Shown: positions 62,107 to 64,000 of the stretch, piece after piece
Layout: every line of letters starts with the position of its first letter
Numbering within the stretch: position 1 is the first letter of the stretch
DNA from: Myxococcales bacterium
Lineage (GTDB): Bacteria > Myxococcota_A > Polyangia > Polyangiales > Polyangiaceae
Assembly (NCBI GenBank): GCA_025359105.1
Contig: JANYHK010000131.1
Span: 31,196-95,195, forward strand
Length of the DNA: 64,000 nt
Direction: 5' to 3'
Notes under the pieces: model-generated
The model's input: the letters and a program-made list of their open reading frames with translations, nothing else
What the model was told of the DNA's origin: nothing
Database searches by the model: none
Program-made: the position numbers and the translations under genes

Positions 62107-63954
62107 TCAGAAGAGGACGCGGGGGCAGGTCGTCCGATCGACACCGCGCGCGCGCCGCTCGTCCTCTGCCGCCTGCTGCGTCAGGTTCGCGGAGCGCTCG
62201 AGGTCGGCGATGCGGTACCAGAGGCAAGGGCGCCGCGAGCCGTAGCGCTCGGCCTCGGTGCGAAGGAGCGTGATCCGGTCGCGCCCCGCCGGCTCCCACA
62301 TGCTCATGAACCACGGCACCTCGGTCGGCACGTGGATGGCGTCGGTGCCCTCCGGCACCGAGAACGCCGGGAGCATTCCCGCCACGAACACCGCCGCCAG
62401 AACGACGACGCGCCCCGCGTACGCCACGCGCAGGCGCGGCAGCGCGAGCCCGGCGACGAGCGGCGCGGCGAGGAGGCAGCCGAGGGCGATGTACCACGGC
62501 GTCGTGCTCGTCCAGCCGAGCGGCTCGGCGAGGTGGTGCGGCACGAAGCCGGTGCGGATCATCGGGATCGCCACCTGCACGAACGGGCGGACGATCACCT
62601 CGGGCAGCGTGTCGAAGAGGAGCCCGACCGTGCCGATGGTCACCACGCTGGCCAGCGCGAGGCCGCCGGCGAGGGCGCGGAGCGGCTCGCGTGCGGCCCG
62701 CACGCGCCGGGCGATCGCCTCGAGCGCGACGACCGCGCCGAACGCGTAAAACGGCGGCGCGGCGCCCTGGTAGCGCGGCCCCACGCTCCAGCCCGCGCGC
62801 CACTCGATGATGCCCGCGTTGACGGCGAGGAGCGTCGCCATGCAGACGAGCCACACGAAGGTCGCGATGCGCAGGACCCGACGCTCGCGTTTCTTGCCCG
62901 CGACGGGCCACAGGAGGCCGAACGGCAGCGCGAGCAGCCCGAGCGCGAGGTACGGGCTCATCCCGAAGAGCCCGAACCCCGGATCGAGGCTGAGCGCCGT
63001 CACGTGCTCCCACGTCGGCCACACGACCCCCCAGAGGCCCGTCTGGTGCTCCGCGGCGAACTTCGTCGACTCGAGCATCTGGTGGCCCGGCGTCAGCGGG
63101 TTGCCGTACGCGCGCCAGTGGAAATACATGACGAGCGGCACGTTCACCGCGCCGCCCAGGCAGAACGCGAGCGCCGTCCTCCACTTGCGGAAGACGATCA
63201 TCCCGAAGAGGCAGAGGATCACGACGACGAAGAGCGCGTGGTACTCGAGCATCACGCACGCCGACGCGAACCAGCCGCAAAAGAACGCGCGCGACGGACT
63301 CCGGCGCCTCGGATCGCCGCGCGAATCGGCGAGCGCGAGCACGGCGAGCGCGAACGCCATGAACGAGCACACCGCGTAGAGCGCGTGGCTCGCGAACATG
63401 TGCACGTACGCCAGGTAGTTGGTCCCAAGCCCCGCCGCCGCGACGGCGGAGAGGCGGAACGACACGTCCCCCGAGAAGCGCCGCAGGAAGCGCTCGAACC
63501 AGACGAGGAACACGAAGCAAGGGAGCTGCACCGCGAAGATGCGGCACACCCAGGTGCTCCACTGCAGCCACGCGAGCCGGGCCTCCATGGGCGTGGTGGC
63601 GTCGGGGAAGTGCCGGCCGAAGAGGCCGGAGACCTTCGAGAAGAGCCAGTACCCAGGGAGCGCCGCGTAGACGGAGCCCGGCGCCTTCACCATGTAGTAG
63701 TGAAACTGCCCGTCCTCCTTCTTCACGCGGGCCATGTCGTTGACCCAGCCGAACGTCTGCACCTCGGTGTCGATGACGAAGGTATGGTGCTCGACGATCG
63801 ACATCACGGTGAAGACGCGCACGTACTCGTTGGGGTTGTTGATCCCCCGCAGGTACGGCAGGACGAAGAACATCGGAACGAACGCGAGCACGAAGAAGAT
63901 TCGCGTCACGCGACGAGCCGCTCGAAGATCGTTTGCGCCCGTCCCGGAGCTCAT
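62107..63954 (-). CDS. Polytopic membrane protein, possibly GT-C glycosyltransferase
   Basis: The 615-residue protein has about 11 hydrophobic helices. After the first helix the loop has LRGINNPNEYVRVFTVMSIV and further on DGQFHYYMVKAPGSVYAALP, which is the sort of acidic/Lys-Pro-Gly loop seen in GT-C-type membrane transferases. The C-terminus is a soluble tail with RPCLWYRIADLERS. It lies in one run with the GtrB-like transferase and would use its lipid-linked sugar. The ATG at 63954 overlaps the stop of the preceding membrane protein gene (ATGA). Confidence 0.65.
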   Translation of the reverse strand: MSSGTGANDLRAARRVTRIFFVLAFVPMFFVLPYLRGINNPNEYVRVFTVMSIVEHHTFVIDTEVQTFGWVNDMARVKKEDGQFHYYMVKAPGSVYAALPGYWLFSKVSGLFGRHFPDATTPMEARLAWLQWSTWVCRIFAVQLPCFVFLVWFERFLRRFSGDVSFRLSAVAAAGLGTNYLAYVHMFASHALYAVCSFMAFALAVLALADSRGDPRRRSPSRAFFCGWFASACVMLEYHALFVVVILCLFGMIVFRKWRTALAFCLGGAVNVPLVMYFHWRAYGNPLTPGHQMLESTKFAAEHQTGLWGVVWPTWEHVTALSLDPGFGLFGMSPYLALGLLALPFGLLWPVAGKKRERRVLRIATFVWLVCMATLLAVNAGIIEWRAGWSVGPRYQGAAPPFYAFGAVVALEAIARRVRAAREPLRALAGGLALASVVTIGTVGLLFDTLPEVIVRPFVQVAIPMIRTGFVPHHLAEPLGWTSTTPWYIALGCLLAAPLVAGLALPRLRVAYAGRVVVLAAVFVAGMLPAFSVPEGTDAIHVPTEVPWFMSMWEPAGRDRITLLRTEAERYGSRRPCLWYRIADLERSANLTQQAAEDERRARGVDRTTCPRVLF

Positions 63955-64000
63955 TTGTCGGGGGCGAGCGTCATCATCAGGTAGACGACGAACCGGTTCG
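63951..64000 (-). CDS. C-terminal end of a membrane or secreted protein (partial)
   Basis: The frame is open from the window edge (64000) to TGA at 63953-63951 and codes for NRFVVYLMMTLAPDK. It overlaps the next gene start by ATGA, so it is the upstream gene of the same transcript. The hydrophobic VVYLMMTLA suggests a C-terminal membrane segment, but too little is present to name a family. Confidence 0.5.
   Translation of the reverse strand, partial: NRFVVYLMMTLAPDK

Overview
The window is a dense, GC-rich (roughly 70 %), almost gap-free stretch of bacterial chromosome. It looks like a member of the Myxococcota, most likely the Polyangia. The support is a Hanks-type kinase with an extracytoplasmic sensor domain, several Asp/Gly/Cys-rich secreted lipoproteins with a MopE-type motif, a PilZ-like domain of the Myxococcus paralogue type (TIGR02266), a receiver-PATAN-J-like protein, a Gly-rich RRM protein and many GTG starts. 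I name no species. No rRNA, tRNA, CRISPR, IS element, phage gene or origin was seen, and no gene-free stretch exceeds 300 bases; the longest gaps are about 170-230 bases, upstream of tdk and the RRM gene and between divergent genes.

Layout. 1-2844: tail of a Cys-rich protein and a transmembrane Ser/Thr receptor kinase. 3015-9969: a tightly coupled four-gene operon (phosphoesterase-epimerase fusion, alpha/beta hydrolase, GMC oxidoreductase, Old Yellow Enzyme) that looks like a steroid- or lipid-modifying pathway; this is the most interesting system here. 9985-13780: a small caspase-like protein, a GH35-type glycosidase and an AmgK-like sugar kinase. 13834-14463: rsmG. 14467-19483: a tetR-MFP-RND efflux operon with a clear operator palindrome. 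19590-25804: a ClpA/C-type unfoldase, a receiver-PATAN-J-like protein behind a TatA-like miniprotein, and a CPBP protease. 25822-30002: ppk1 and a GT-C-like membrane protein. 30060-33116: two Cys-rich lipoproteins. 33198-38955: an AraC regulator, a DHH phosphoesterase, a DUF1877 protein, a formyltransferase-like enzyme, a PilZ-like protein and a metallo-beta-lactamase-fold enzyme.

39011-47876: a secreted metalloprotease-propeller-barrel fusion, a small lipoprotein, two small conserved-looking proteins, tdk, a His-rich lipoprotein behind a perfect palindrome, an acyl-CoA synthetase and a stand-alone transpeptidase. 47905-54428: an exported HEAT-repeat protein coupled to a rhodanese, two membrane-associated unknowns, a family-2 glycosyltransferase and purB. 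54633-64000: the RRM protein, a DUF6918-like protein, a molybdopterin oxidoreductase, a Cys-rich lipoprotein, a TerB-like protein, proC, and an envelope glycosylation cluster (GtrB-like glycosyltransferase, polytopic membrane protein, truncated membrane protein) that continues past the right edge.

Most of the region is housekeeping genes (rsmG, ppk, tdk, purB, proC) mixed with envelope, secretion and regulatory functions. Protein family calls come from motifs read by eye; no database search was run.
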